Shown here: piece by piece, positions 8,616 to 16,360 of the stretch
How the letters are laid out: every line of letters starts with the position of its first letter
How positions within the stretch are numbered: position 1 is the first letter of the stretch
DNA from: an uncultured Paenibacillaceae bacterium
Lineage (GTDB): Bacteria > Bacillota > Bacilli > Aneurinibacillales > Aneurinibacillaceae
Direction of reading: 5' to 3'
Assembly: GCA_946478845.1 (NCBI GenBank)
Contig: CAMLDI010000006.1
Location: 1 to 64,000 of the forward strand
Length of the DNA stretch: 64,000 nucleotides
Notes under the pieces: model-generated
The model's database searches: none
The model's input: only the letters and a program-made list of their open reading frames with translations
Told to the model about the DNA's origin: nothing
Program-made: the position numbers and the translations under genes

Positions 8616-9224
8616 CTAGTGTTTAAAGCGCATCTTATCGCTCTCAAAATCATCAATTAATTTTTGTATTTCATTCATTATGATTTCGGCAGCTAAGACA
8701 GTATTTCCTTTCCCTCCAGCAAGTTCTTTTAAGTCAATTGCTTCACCATAAATAATGGTCAAGGGGCGAAAGAAACGGTAGGGACCAATAATAGCCACAG
8801 GAACAACCCGTACCCCTGACCGCAGGGCAATCATGGCTCCACCAGGCAATGCTTTCCCTAGTTTTCCTGTTTTGCTCCGTGTCCCTTCAGGAAAAATGCC
8901 TAATACATCTCCACTCTGAGCAATCTCTAATGATGTGCGAATAGCAGCTCGGTCTCCAGCTCCACGTTTAACGGGAAAAGTGCCCCAGCTTAAAAGAATA
9001 GAGGCGATCAGAGGAACCCGAAACAATTCTTCCTTCGCCATGTAGCGAACCATACGGGGGCAAAATGAACCTAATAACATTGGATCCCAATTGCTAATAT
9101 GATTGCAACATACCACTAATCCCTCTTCTTGAGGAAATCTTTTATCACCTATGACATTTACTTTAAACAACGTCTTCAGTATTCCCCGAAAAAAATTGCG
9201 GCCCATTCGGTATGCTGAATTCAT
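8616..9224 (-). CDS. plsC: 1-acyl-sn-glycerol-3-phosphate acyltransferase (PlsC family)
   Basis: Membrane-associated acyltransferase making phosphatidic acid. 202 aa. The catalytic NHxxxxD motif is present (CNHISNWDP), and the substrate-binding FPEGTRSKTG follows about 70 residues later. The frame is open 24 bases further upstream. The ATG at 9222-9224 overlaps the cmk stop as ATGA and has a GGGGGAGAAGGGG run just before it, so it is the likely start. The overlap implies translational coupling to cmk. Together with PlsY and GpsA this gives most of the phosphatidate pathway within 7 kb. Confidence 0.94.
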   Translation of the reverse strand: MNSAYRMGRNFFRGILKTLFKVNVIGDKRFPQEEGLVVCCNHISNWDPMLLGSFCPRMVRYMAKEELFRVPLIASILLSWGTFPVKRGAGDRAAIRTSLEIAQSGDVLGIFPEGTRSKTGKLGKALPGGAMIALRSGVRVVPVAIIGPYRFFRPLTIIYGEAIDLKELAGGKGNTVLAAEIIMNEIQKLIDDFESDKMRFKH

Positions 9225-9895
9225 GCCCCTTCTCCCCCTACATTGCACTGGTACAAGGAAATAATCCTATCAATCACTTCATTAATTCCCATCCCTGTTG
9301 TATCTAAAATAATGGCATCAGATGCAGGACGCAGAGGTGCTGTTTCCCGTTCGCTATCCATGCGGTCCCGGGCAGCAATATCCAATTCCAGCTGTTCCAG
9401 GTCAGCTGATTCTCCCCGTTCAATCAGTTCGTTATAACGTCGTTTAGCACGTTCCTCAATAGAGGCAGTTAAAAAAACTTTTAATTGTGCCTGGGGCAAT
9501 ACATGGGTACCAATGTCCCTGCCATCCATCACAACTTCCTGTTTTTGTGCCATTTCTCGTTGTAATTGTACCATTTTTTCCCTAACAATTGAATGTTTCG
9601 CTACACTGGAAACATGTTTGCTCACTTGCATAGTCCGTATTTGCAGGGAAATATCCACTCCATTTATGGAAATGTGTTGTACCCCTTCTACCCAGTACAA
9701 AGAGAGATCCAGGGAATCAAGAAGCTTCCTTAACTTTTCCCCATCTTCTAAGGAAACAGACTGCTCCATTGCTGCATATGTTAATGCTCTATACATAGCA
9801 CCTGTATCTATATAGGTGATTTTTAATCTTCGTGCCACTTCTCTGGCCACCGTACTCTTGCCAGCCCCTGCTGGACCATCAATCGAAATACTCAC
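9221..9895 (-). CDS. cmk: Cytidylate kinase
   Basis: Phosphorylates CMP and dCMP with ATP. 224 aa, the same length as the B. subtilis enzyme when started at the GTG at 9893-9895. That GTG has GGGAG about 5 bases upstream; a GTG 12 bases earlier lacks a site. The P-loop GPAGAGKST is at residues 7-15. The CMP-binding stretch DTGAMYRALTYA and the DGRDIGT motif follow. It is coupled to plsC by a 4-base overlap. A hairpin remnant of a dispersed repeat and the small ypfB gene lie upstream. Confidence 0.96.
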   Translation of the reverse strand: MSISIDGPAGAGKSTVAREVARRLKITYIDTGAMYRALTYAAMEQSVSLEDGEKLRKLLDSLDLSLYWVEGVQHISINGVDISLQIRTMQVSKHVSSVAKHSIVREKMVQLQREMAQKQEVVMDGRDIGTHVLPQAQLKVFLTASIEERAKRRYNELIERGESADLEQLELDIAARDRMDSERETAPLRPASDAIILDTTGMGINEVIDRIISLYQCNVGGEGA

Positions 9896-9925
9896 CGTAA
9901 CTCCCACCCTTAATAAACTTACTCA

Positions 9926-9951
9926 AAAAGAAAACTTGGCTTGTGCCAAGC
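9926..9951 (-). repeat. Short copy (C) of dispersed element; acts as terminator hairpin
   Basis: AAGAAAACTTGGC-TTGT-GCCAAGC matches the end of the longer repeat at 41419-41482 with few differences. Read on the minus strand it is a perfect 6-bp stem CTTGGC/GCCAAG followed by TTTTCTTTTT. It would therefore work as an intrinsic terminator between ypfB and cmk. Confidence 0.7.
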
Positions 9952-9995
9952 TTACTTTTCCCTATTGAAAAATCAATTTCATAGTATCACAGGGG

Positions 9996-10169
9996 CTATT
10001 TGGATGCAATGCCTTCCATTTTTACCACATCCACAAGAATCGGCTGCAGAATTGGAATTCTAATTAGGGTTTGACTCACTACTAACAAAATCACAAAAAT
10101 TAAAATGCCCATTTTAAAAATCTTCTCTATATTTTTGATGAGGCGTAAAAACCGTTTTTGGTACTCCAT
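9996..10169 (-). CDS. ypfB: YpfB-like small membrane protein (DUF5359)
   Basis: A 57-aa protein read from an ATG at 10167-10169 to a TAG at 9996-9998. It has a basic N-terminus (MEYQKRFLRLIKNIEK), one transmembrane helix (MGILIFVILLVVSQ), then a short extracytoplasmic tail. B. subtilis has the similarly built YpfB between cmk and ypeB, so both size and place agree. Function unknown. GGCAGGA precedes the ATG. Confidence 0.7.
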   Translation of the reverse strand: MEYQKRFLRLIKNIEKIFKMGILIFVILLVVSQTLIRIPILQPILVDVVKMEGIASK

Positions 10170-10191
10170 TCCTGCCCTCTACTCTCATGAA

Positions 10192-11541
10192 CTAAATTGA
10201 GACTGCTTCGATCTTCTCAACTTTAACTTCCTCACCTGTTGAGGCATCAATATAGATGCGATAAGTCCCTCTATCTATTCTTCCAATAAATTCATGAGTC
10301 AATACTTCCCTGCCCTCATCATTTTCAACTAAGGCAAGATGGGTTTCTGTCACTTCTAGTGCAGGATTCACCCTTTTTTTCGCCTCAGATAAAGACAGAG
10401 ATGGGGAGGGAATTGTACGGGGATGATGATTTAAGAGATAAGGTTCATTTTGGAACCCTGTCACATCACCTTTATCCATGGCTACTTTTACAGTCATTAC
10501 ATCAGGATAAACCCTTACCCCATTTTGTTCATAAATATATGTAAAGACCGTTAAACCTTCATATTTGGCTACAGATGTAGGAATCATGTTAGTAAATCCT
10601 TGCTTTTTCAAATATTGATTGGCATTTTTTTGTGCCGTTTCAAAAGAAATATTGGCCTTGCCAATGTCTCGTTCATCGAGAAACCAGACAATATGCCCTC
10701 CTTTTTTCGCAATATCAATATCTATGGGCCCTTTTGAATCCTTTTTCTCTATACTAATGCTATAAGATTGAATACGTCCCCCTTTGCCATCGGAACTCAC
10801 ATTCATTTTTTTAATTTTCCCGGCAGTTAGGCTGGAAAACTCCATGGCTTTCTTCTTGGCCTGTTCCTGGGAAATTTCTTTGCCTAATACTCTTTGCGTT
10901 TTCGTTGTATCTTGTTGATTAGGAGTACCAACGCCCACACCAAATTCAGTGGTATTAAATCCCTCCACGTTTTTATCTACCATTTTTAATCCGTCAATAA
11001 TGGTGTTATCCTCTTGCTTTTCCTCCATGGCCAGGGCTTTCTCCACATCCATCCAGCGAAGTTGATTGTCAATAATATTAGTCTGCACTTTTTGCAATTC
11101 CCGTTGAACCTCTTTAGATTTATTAAAAAGTCCTTGCAGGGTATCATATTCTTGTTTCGTCAGAGGCTTTTTATCCAGATCCCGAATAGCCGTTTTATAA
11201 CTAAAATCAGCTACCGATGCAAGAAACTCTTCGGTTTTATTAAATGGCAATAACGTCAAAGGAAGTTGGCCTACATCATTTTGCGCTGAATAGGATAACC
11301 TCCACACATTTGCTAAACTAGGGGTTAATTGAAAACGAGAGTTTACAGCAAGGGTTTTACCCAGTTCATCTTGCAATTGTTCCATATGGGCATTTAAATC
11401 GTGATAGGCCCGTTGATATTGATTTTCTGCCTTAATCAATATTGAATTTTTCTCATGATTCTCCTGATATCCCCACACTCCTGCACCTACGATCCCTACT
11501 GCAAGAAAGGGCAATAAAATTCCTGCAACTTTTCCATACAT
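10192..11541 (-). CDS. ypeB: Spore germination protein YpeB
   Basis: YpeB stabilises the cortex-lytic enzyme SleB in the spore inner membrane region. 449 aa, usual length. It has an N-terminal membrane anchor (about residues 5-23), a helical domain containing the family-typical QLPLTLLPFNKTEEFL region, and C-terminal PepSY-like repeats (from about residue 225). Unlike B. subtilis, no sleB lies directly upstream; the next gene is a 54-aa metal-binding-like protein and then prsW. ypfB follows 22 bases downstream, so the two may be cotranscribed. Confidence 0.93.
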   Translation of the reverse strand: MYGKVAGILLPFLAVGIVGAGVWGYQENHEKNSILIKAENQYQRAYHDLNAHMEQLQDELGKTLAVNSRFQLTPSLANVWRLSYSAQNDVGQLPLTLLPFNKTEEFLASVADFSYKTAIRDLDKKPLTKQEYDTLQGLFNKSKEVQRELQKVQTNIIDNQLRWMDVEKALAMEEKQEDNTIIDGLKMVDKNVEGFNTTEFGVGVGTPNQQDTTKTQRVLGKEISQEQAKKKAMEFSSLTAGKIKKMNVSSDGKGGRIQSYSISIEKKDSKGPIDIDIAKKGGHIVWFLDERDIGKANISFETAQKNANQYLKKQGFTNMIPTSVAKYEGLTVFTYIYEQNGVRVYPDVMTVKVAMDKGDVTGFQNEPYLLNHHPRTIPSPSLSLSEAKKRVNPALEVTETHLALVENDEGREVLTHEFIGRIDRGTYRIYIDASTGEEVKVEKIEAVSI

Positions 11542-11649
11542 CTAGCTCACCATACCTTTCCGAACCTTTATATGGGTATTGTTCAGCAAGGTGATAAGGT
11601 TTATGCAAAAAAAAGCTTATTAAATCAAAACGTGCCAATTGCACCTAAA

Positions 11650-11687
11650 TAAAATGAAAAAACAGGAGAAATGTCCCCTGTTTTAGG
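11650..11687 (-). terminator. Terminator after the small cysteine-rich gene
   Basis: Minus-strand stem AACAGGGGA / TCTCCTGTT with one G-U pair, followed by TTTTTT. It separates the 54-aa gene from ypeB. Confidence 0.75.
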
Positions 11688-11847
11688 TGTTGTCATCCGT
11701 TTCTATATTAAATGCATCTTTATTATTGCAAACGCACTGGCGAAATCCTGTTTCGATGTGGCCATGTTCGTCCATAACGCCTCTTAAAATGAATTTTTCT
11801 CCACATTTTTTGCAGTGGATCTTCACTTTTAACCGTTCACCTTTCAT
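11683..11847 (-). CDS. Small cysteine-rich protein, possible zinc ribbon
   Basis: A 54-aa protein from the ATG at 11845-11847. It contains two cysteine pairs, HCKKC near residue 11 and CVC near residue 38. This resembles a small zinc ribbon with spacing C-x2-C-x22-C-x-C. The C-terminus is acidic. It lies where sleB would be in B. subtilis, between prsW and ypeB, with its own terminator. AAGGAG lies about 12 bases before the ATG, a little far. I do not recognise the family. Confidence 0.6.
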   Translation of the reverse strand: MKGERLKVKIHCKKCGEKFILRGVMDEHGHIETGFRQCVCNNKDAFNIETDDNT

Positions 11848-11863
11848 GCCATTCTTTCACTCC

Positions 11864-12571
11864 TTACCCTTTCAGGGAATCCTCATGGTTATAGTGTTTA
11901 CCAAAAGTAGGAGTCATAGACCTTTTTAACGCTTCTGTGCTACGGTCAAGAGCTGTTGCCCATAATAAAATCATAAAGGGGATCATCAGCCAAATCCAGG
12001 AATTCCCCCCAATTGAAAGTATAAAATCATAGGTTCCATGAAGAAACATGGGAAACAATAGACTAATTAATAAATAAATCTTTGTTTTAGATGTTTTAGC
12101 AGGATCTAAGGGAAATTTCGCCCTTCCAAAATAATATCCCATAATGACACCGAAAAGGCCATGGCTAGAAACAGGAAGAAGCGCCCGATAAAAAGCAGCT
12201 GAAACCCCATGTTGCCATAGATAAAAGAAGTTCTCCGTCGTAGCAAAGCCAAGGGATACTGCAGTCGTATACACAATTCCATCATAAGGTTCATCAAATT
12301 CCATATGGCGAAATGCCGTATAAAAGATAATCAGCCATTTAAAAAACTCTTCAAAAAAACCAACTAATAAATAAGACCGGAAAAATTGGCCGATTGAAAC
12401 TTCTTCTTGTAACACATATTGCACGAGCATTACCGGAAAAACTATAAGCATCCCCAGGATAAAGCTTTTCAACACCATATGTAATGGCTCGGTTTCATAT
12501 TTATCTTTTAAATAAAAGTAACTCAGCAAGGCAATTCCCGGAGCTAAAGCTGCACCTAGTGTAGCTAACAT
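11864..12571 (-). CDS. prsW: Intramembrane protease PrsW
   Basis: Polytopic membrane protease which in B. subtilis makes the first cut in anti-sigma factor RsiW. 235 aa with about seven or eight membrane segments. The glutamate motif EEFFK is at residues 74-78; HME and SHGLFG provide the conserved histidines. The frame extends 45 bases upstream, but AAAAGGAG about 8 bases before the ATG at 12569-12571 and the match of ALAPGIALLSYFYLKD to the B. subtilis N-terminus decide the start. It is divergent from ansA. The rsiW/sigW pair is not in the window. Confidence 0.9.
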   Translation of the reverse strand: MLATLGAALAPGIALLSYFYLKDKYETEPLHMVLKSFILGMLIVFPVMLVQYVLQEEVSIGQFFRSYLLVGFFEEFFKWLIIFYTAFRHMEFDEPYDGIVYTTAVSLGFATTENFFYLWQHGVSAAFYRALLPVSSHGLFGVIMGYYFGRAKFPLDPAKTSKTKIYLLISLLFPMFLHGTYDFILSIGGNSWIWLMIPFMILLWATALDRSTEALKRSMTPTFGKHYNHEDSLKG

Positions 12572-12663
12572 GGCAAAAACTCCTTTTGCAAAGGATTCTA
12601 TCCTTAATGGTATCATGGAATGGGCTTGAAAGGAATAAAGAAGAAGAATAATGGGAGGAAAAG

Positions 12664-13650
12664 ATGGAAGAAAAAATTATTATCCTTAATACTGGGGGTA
12701 CCATTGCCATGGAAACAGATGAGTTATCCGCTTCAGTAAAACCGGGAATCCGTCAACCTTTACACGCTTTTTTGGAGCGGCTCAATCATTATGCCACTGT
12801 TGAAATGCAGGATTTATATAACCTCCCCAGCCCCCATATGACACCTCCACGAATGAAAGAATTATCCCATACCGTTCATCGGTACAGTGAAGATCCACAA
12901 ATCCAGGGAATCGTCATTACCCATGGCACAGACACTTTAGAAGAAACAGCTTATCTGTTAGACCTAACCGTTTCTACAGATAAACCGGTAATTGTAACAG
13001 GTGCCATGCGTTCCAATAATGAACTGGGAGCAGACGGACCCATTAATCTCCTTGAATCCGTAAGAGTCGCTTCCCATAAAAAAAGCTGGAAACGAGGCAC
13101 CCTGGTAGTCTTTAATAATGAGATTCACGCTGCCAGGTACGTAACGAAAACCCATACCAGCAGTGTGGCTACCTTTAAATCACCAGGTACAGGCCCTTTA
13201 GGTTCCATCACCAAAAGGGATATTTCCTATTATCAATCCCCATACAGGCAACAGGTTTATCCAATCCAGGGGAACCAACATAATGTCCCTCTTGTCAAAT
13301 TAGTGGCTGGATTCGACCCTTCCTGGCTAGAGTTTTTTCTATCCCAGCCGATCCACGGAATCGTGCTGGAAGCCTTTGGCGCAGGCAATGTTCCCCCTGC
13401 CATATTGCCGGCGATCCGTGAATTCATGAAAAAAAACATACCCGTTGTAATGGTATCACGCTGTTACAACGGGTATGTTCAGGATTTATACGATTATGAA
13501 GGGGGCGGAAAACAACTAAAAGAAATGGGTGTCATCTTTTGCAATGGGCTCAATGGTCAGAAAGCCCGCATCAAACTCCTTGTATTGTTAGACACCCAAC
13601 ATAAAATTGAGGATTATTATCCCATTTTACCTATTAAGAACGCTTTTTAA
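12664..13650 (+). CDS. ansA: Type I L-asparaginase
   Basis: Cytoplasmic-type asparaginase hydrolysing asparagine to aspartate and ammonia. 328 aa. The first catalytic threonine is in NTGGTIAM (residues 9-16), and the second triad is in THGTDTLEE. There is no signal peptide, consistent with the cytoplasmic AnsA type. Single gene, divergent from prsW. Its 3' end overlaps that of the convergent ypdA by 17 bases. Confidence 0.93.
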   Translation: MEEKIIILNTGGTIAMETDELSASVKPGIRQPLHAFLERLNHYATVEMQDLYNLPSPHMTPPRMKELSHTVHRYSEDPQIQGIVITHGTDTLEETAYLLDLTVSTDKPVIVTGAMRSNNELGADGPINLLESVRVASHKKSWKRGTLVVFNNEIHAARYVTKTHTSSVATFKSPGTGPLGSITKRDISYYQSPYRQQVYPIQGNQHNVPLVKLVAGFDPSWLEFFLSQPIHGIVLEAFGAGNVPPAILPAIREFMKKNIPVVMVSRCYNGYVQDLYDYEGGGKQLKEMGVIFCNGLNGQKARIKLLVLLDTQHKIEDYYPILPIKNAF

Positions 13651-14605
13651 TGGTTTCCGCAATCAAAGATCCATGGAAACGGCCATTTTCAATAAAAATG
13701 ACATTGGCATTATTGCCTGCAGCAATCACCCCGGCCACAAATAAGCCTGGCACATTGGTTTCCATAGTTTCCGGGTTATAAAGAGGCTCACCGGTATCAT
13801 TGCGAATCTCTACACCCATGCTTTGCAATAATTCATGGTTTGGATGATATCCGGTTAGTGCCAATACATAATCATTTTCAATGGAGAATTCTTTGCCATC
13901 CTGTTCAAGAATGATTTTGCTTTCTTCGATGGCTTTTACCTGTGTGCGCCAATAAGCTGCAATCTTTTCCTTATTAATAACGGATTCAAAAAGCGGCAAC
14001 ACCCAGGACTTAATGGAAGGGGAATACGCTTCCCCCCGATAAATCCAGGAGACTTCTGCCCCAGCCCGTTCTAATTCCATAGCCGCTTCAACGGCAGAGT
14101 TCTTTCCGCCAATCACGGCAACTTTCATCCCCTGATAGGGGTGGGCTTCCTTATAATAATGGGATACTTTCTCTAATTTCTCACCGGGAACCCCCAGCCA
14201 ATTAGGGTTATCATAATACCCTGTCGCAAGAACCACATGGTTACAGCGATAGGTTTCTTTCTTCCCTTTGCGATTTACAGTTTCAAGGGCGAAACCTTCT
14301 TCTTCCTTTTCCACCCGTTCCACTTTATGCCCACATTGAATGCGCAAGCCATGGCGGCATGCTACTTCCCGATAATAATTTAATGCATCCTGGCGGGTAG
14401 GTTTCTCCCCAGAAACAAGGAAAGGAACCTCGCCAATTTCCAATAATTCCGGGGTGCTAAAGAAACGCATATACGTTGGGAACCCATATACGGAGTTTAC
14501 AATACACCCTTTTTCTAAAATAAGAGGGTTCATTCCATTCTTTTTTAATTCCAACGCTGCGGAAAGCCCGCAGGGACCCGCACCGATTACAATGACCTGT
14601 TCCAT
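13634..14605 (-). CDS. ypdA: YpdA, bacillithiol disulfide reductase-type flavoprotein
   Basis: FAD- and NADPH-dependent oxidoreductase of 323 aa. FAD-binding GAGPCGLSAA is at residues 8-17 and NADPH-binding GGKNSAVEAA near residue 178. The C-terminal FVAGVIAAGNNANVIFIENGRFHG region is typical of YpdA. In Firmicutes YpdA reduces bacillithiol disulfide; the conserved Cys in GPCG is present here. It is adjacent to ansA and prsW, as in B. subtilis. Presence suggests the cell makes bacillithiol, but the biosynthesis genes are not in this window. Confidence 0.93.
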   Translation of the reverse strand: MEQVIVIGAGPCGLSAALELKKNGMNPLILEKGCIVNSVYGFPTYMRFFSTPELLEIGEVPFLVSGEKPTRQDALNYYREVACRHGLRIQCGHKVERVEKEEEGFALETVNRKGKKETYRCNHVVLATGYYDNPNWLGVPGEKLEKVSHYYKEAHPYQGMKVAVIGGKNSAVEAAMELERAGAEVSWIYRGEAYSPSIKSWVLPLFESVINKEKIAAYWRTQVKAIEESKIILEQDGKEFSIENDYVLALTGYHPNHELLQSMGVEIRNDTGEPLYNPETMETNVPGLFVAGVIAAGNNANVIFIENGRFHGSLIAETIKKRS

Positions 14606-14673
14606 AATTACACCTCTCCTACCTTTTCCTTTGCTACATTTTAAAGTTTATTATCCATCATACCACAGAAAAA

Positions 14674-16161
14674 TCATGGAAATGAACTGGGAAGGAAAAT
14701 CGCTTTTTCTTTTTCAAAAAGGAGATGAATATACCCGGAGGCACCATTGCGGTTTTTATTTAAAGTGAGGCGAATTCGCTCTTTCACTAGATCCATGACA
14801 GGATCAACGGGGTCAAAAGAAAGGATTACATCAATTGAGGCTTCTAATATAGGGGTTAAATCCGAGGCCTTTACCCCTGATTCTTTGGGGCTTGAGATAA
14901 TAATGGGCACATCCCAATTCCTTGACCATTGATGGAGGATATAAGCAACAAGGGCCAAATTATTAGGCAAGGGTTTTCCGTCCCGGTCTAAGATTGGGAT
15001 ACGATGAAAATGGTCAATAAAGATGACAGGCGGTTTACCTAAGGTTCCAGTGATTTCCAGAATATAATTTTCCACATCATCAATGGATGTTTCTATGGTG
15101 GCTTCAAAGGTGAATAAAGATTGGGCAATGCTGCGATATTGGGAACTGGCTTCCTTTACTTTGTCTAAGGATGTTTTTCCAGCAAGAATTTCCCTGGGCG
15201 AAACCCCTAAAATGCGGGCCATAGAGCGGGCCCACAATTCAAAAGTGGTCATATCCCAGGAAACAAAAACCACAGGAATGTTCTGTTCAGCAATTTGATC
15301 CGCCATTTGCCGCATAAACATGGTCTTGCCACTGGAAACATAGCCATGAATCAAATACAACCCTGTACGCAGACCACCCAACAAGAGCCGATCCAAACCA
15401 GCAAACCCTGTTTTGATTCCCTTGGTTTCTTTATGAAAACGAAGGGCATATTCTTCCAAGAAATGATCAATATTCTCCACATCAGGTGCAATGGGTTGCT
15501 TCAATGTATCATCTACTGCTTTTTGCAAAAGTTCAACGAAATGTTCATAGGAATCTTTATGTTCTATGAAAAAATTGCAAATGGACTTGCATCCTTCTGG
15601 CATAGAAAGAAGATACACATCTGAACTTACTTCCATCACCTGTTCTTTTGCCCATTCCATTTCCTTGTGTCCTGCCTCATCATTGCCAAAACAAATAAAT
15701 ATCCGTTTATCCTGCAATTGTTTTTTCAATATCTCCAGGTTTTCCAATGGTTCTGGAACACATAATGCATTTAGCCCAACCTGAGATAAAACAAGTACAT
15801 CCCATACATCCCGGCATAAAATCACTTCTTCTTCCTCCAGGGCATCCTGGTTATAAAAGGTTTCCTTTTGCGGATTTAAATTTTTAAATTTCGGGCGAGT
15901 TTCATGTATGTTCATTCCAATAAGATTAACGATTATCCCTTTTTCCATCACCGGAAAAATAAGATGATGATTAAAAAAACCATTTAGCTTTCCCCTATTT
16001 CCATTAAATCCAATTAGGGGCTCTCCAAAACCAATGCGAAACTTCTCTATGGTCTCAGATAAAATCCCTTTCTTTTTTAGAAAATTTACAGTATCCAATG
16101 TCATCTGGTCTTCAAAAAACTTAACCAAACTTTCAAGAAAATCAGGGTCTTCTTGTTTCAT
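14674..16161 (-). CDS. Primase-like/DnaB-like helicase fusion protein
   Basis: 495 aa with two parts. Residues 20-215 resemble the DnaG catalytic core: LKKKGILSETIEKFRIGFG (about 28-46), then a TOPRIM region at 111-195. Residues 248-490 form a DnaB-family RecA motor. It has GIKTGFAGLDRLLLGGL, Walker A GYVSSGKT (273-280), Walker B VIFIDH with Asp383, and the arginine-finger region NKNRNGASG (468-476). The DnaG zinc-binding domain and the DnaB N-terminal domain are absent. The TOPRIM glutamate site reads CRDVWD (Arg117 where Glu is expected), and the DxD site reads FGNDEAG (Gly159 for the first Asp). Priming activity is therefore doubtful, while helicase residues look intact. GGGGAGGGG precedes the ATG. 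Neighbours are housekeeping genes, not phage genes. Function unknown. Confidence 0.8.
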   Translation of the reverse strand: MKQEDPDFLESLVKFFEDQMTLDTVNFLKKKGILSETIEKFRIGFGEPLIGFNGNRGKLNGFFNHHLIFPVMEKGIIVNLIGMNIHETRPKFKNLNPQKETFYNQDALEEEEVILCRDVWDVLVLSQVGLNALCVPEPLENLEILKKQLQDKRIFICFGNDEAGHKEMEWAKEQVMEVSSDVYLLSMPEGCKSICNFFIEHKDSYEHFVELLQKAVDDTLKQPIAPDVENIDHFLEEYALRFHKETKGIKTGFAGLDRLLLGGLRTGLYLIHGYVSSGKTMFMRQMADQIAEQNIPVVFVSWDMTTFELWARSMARILGVSPREILAGKTSLDKVKEASSQYRSIAQSLFTFEATIETSIDDVENYILEITGTLGKPPVIFIDHFHRIPILDRDGKPLPNNLALVAYILHQWSRNWDVPIIISSPKESGVKASDLTPILEASIDVILSFDPVDPVMDLVKERIRLTLNKNRNGASGYIHLLFEKEKAIFLPSSFP

Positions 16162-16224
16162 CTATTCCCCTCCCCCTGATTTTTTATTGTTCTTACTATT
16201 GTATGTTAGAAGGCATAAAAAGCA

Positions 16225-16257
16225 CAAAAAACACGCAAATTATCGCGTGTTTTTCTT
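16225..16257 (-). terminator. Terminator after mecA-type gene
   Basis: Stem AAAAACACGC / GCGTGTTTTT with an 8-base loop and T-runs on either side, between the mecA-type gene and the primase-helicase gene. Confidence 0.75.
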
Positions 16258-16259
16258 TC

Positions 16260-16292
16260 GCAGATAAGATATTTTTATTTTATCTTATCTGC
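16260..16292. repeat. Perfect 12-bp inverted repeat at the edge of element copy A
   Basis: GCAGATAAGATA (16260-16271) and TATCTTATCTGC (16281-16292) are perfect inverted arms around a 9-base T-rich loop. It abuts the longer repeat copy A; the same GCAGATAAG word marks the corresponding end of copy B. Confidence 0.8.
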
Positions 16293-16353
16293 ATAAGGGC
16301 AACTAAGGCTATCGCCTTCGCCTATAAGGCTTGTCGCTAGCCAAGTTTTCTTT
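16293..16353 (+). repeat. Dispersed structured repeat, copy A
   Basis: About 60 bases matching the reverse complement of 41419-41482 with few substitutions and one indel. The shared core begins GCAACTAAGGCTATCGCCT and ends CGCTAGCCAAGTTTTCTT. It can fold as AGGC-tatc-GCCT, followed by a terminator-like hairpin with a T-rich tail on the plus strand. It lies between two minus-strand genes, so in this orientation it does not terminate either of them. Confidence 0.8.
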
Positions 16354-16360
16354 AACTTAC

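Noticed and set aside
14674..16161. Prophage origin of the primase-helicase gene
   Set aside because: No integrase, capsid, repressor or attachment sites lie nearby; flanking genes are ypdA and mecA/relQ. A very old phage origin remains possible.
16225..16360. CRISPR array, because of the repeated words near 16.3 kb
   Set aside because: Only inverted and dispersed single copies, no regularly spaced direct repeats and no cas genes anywhere in the window.
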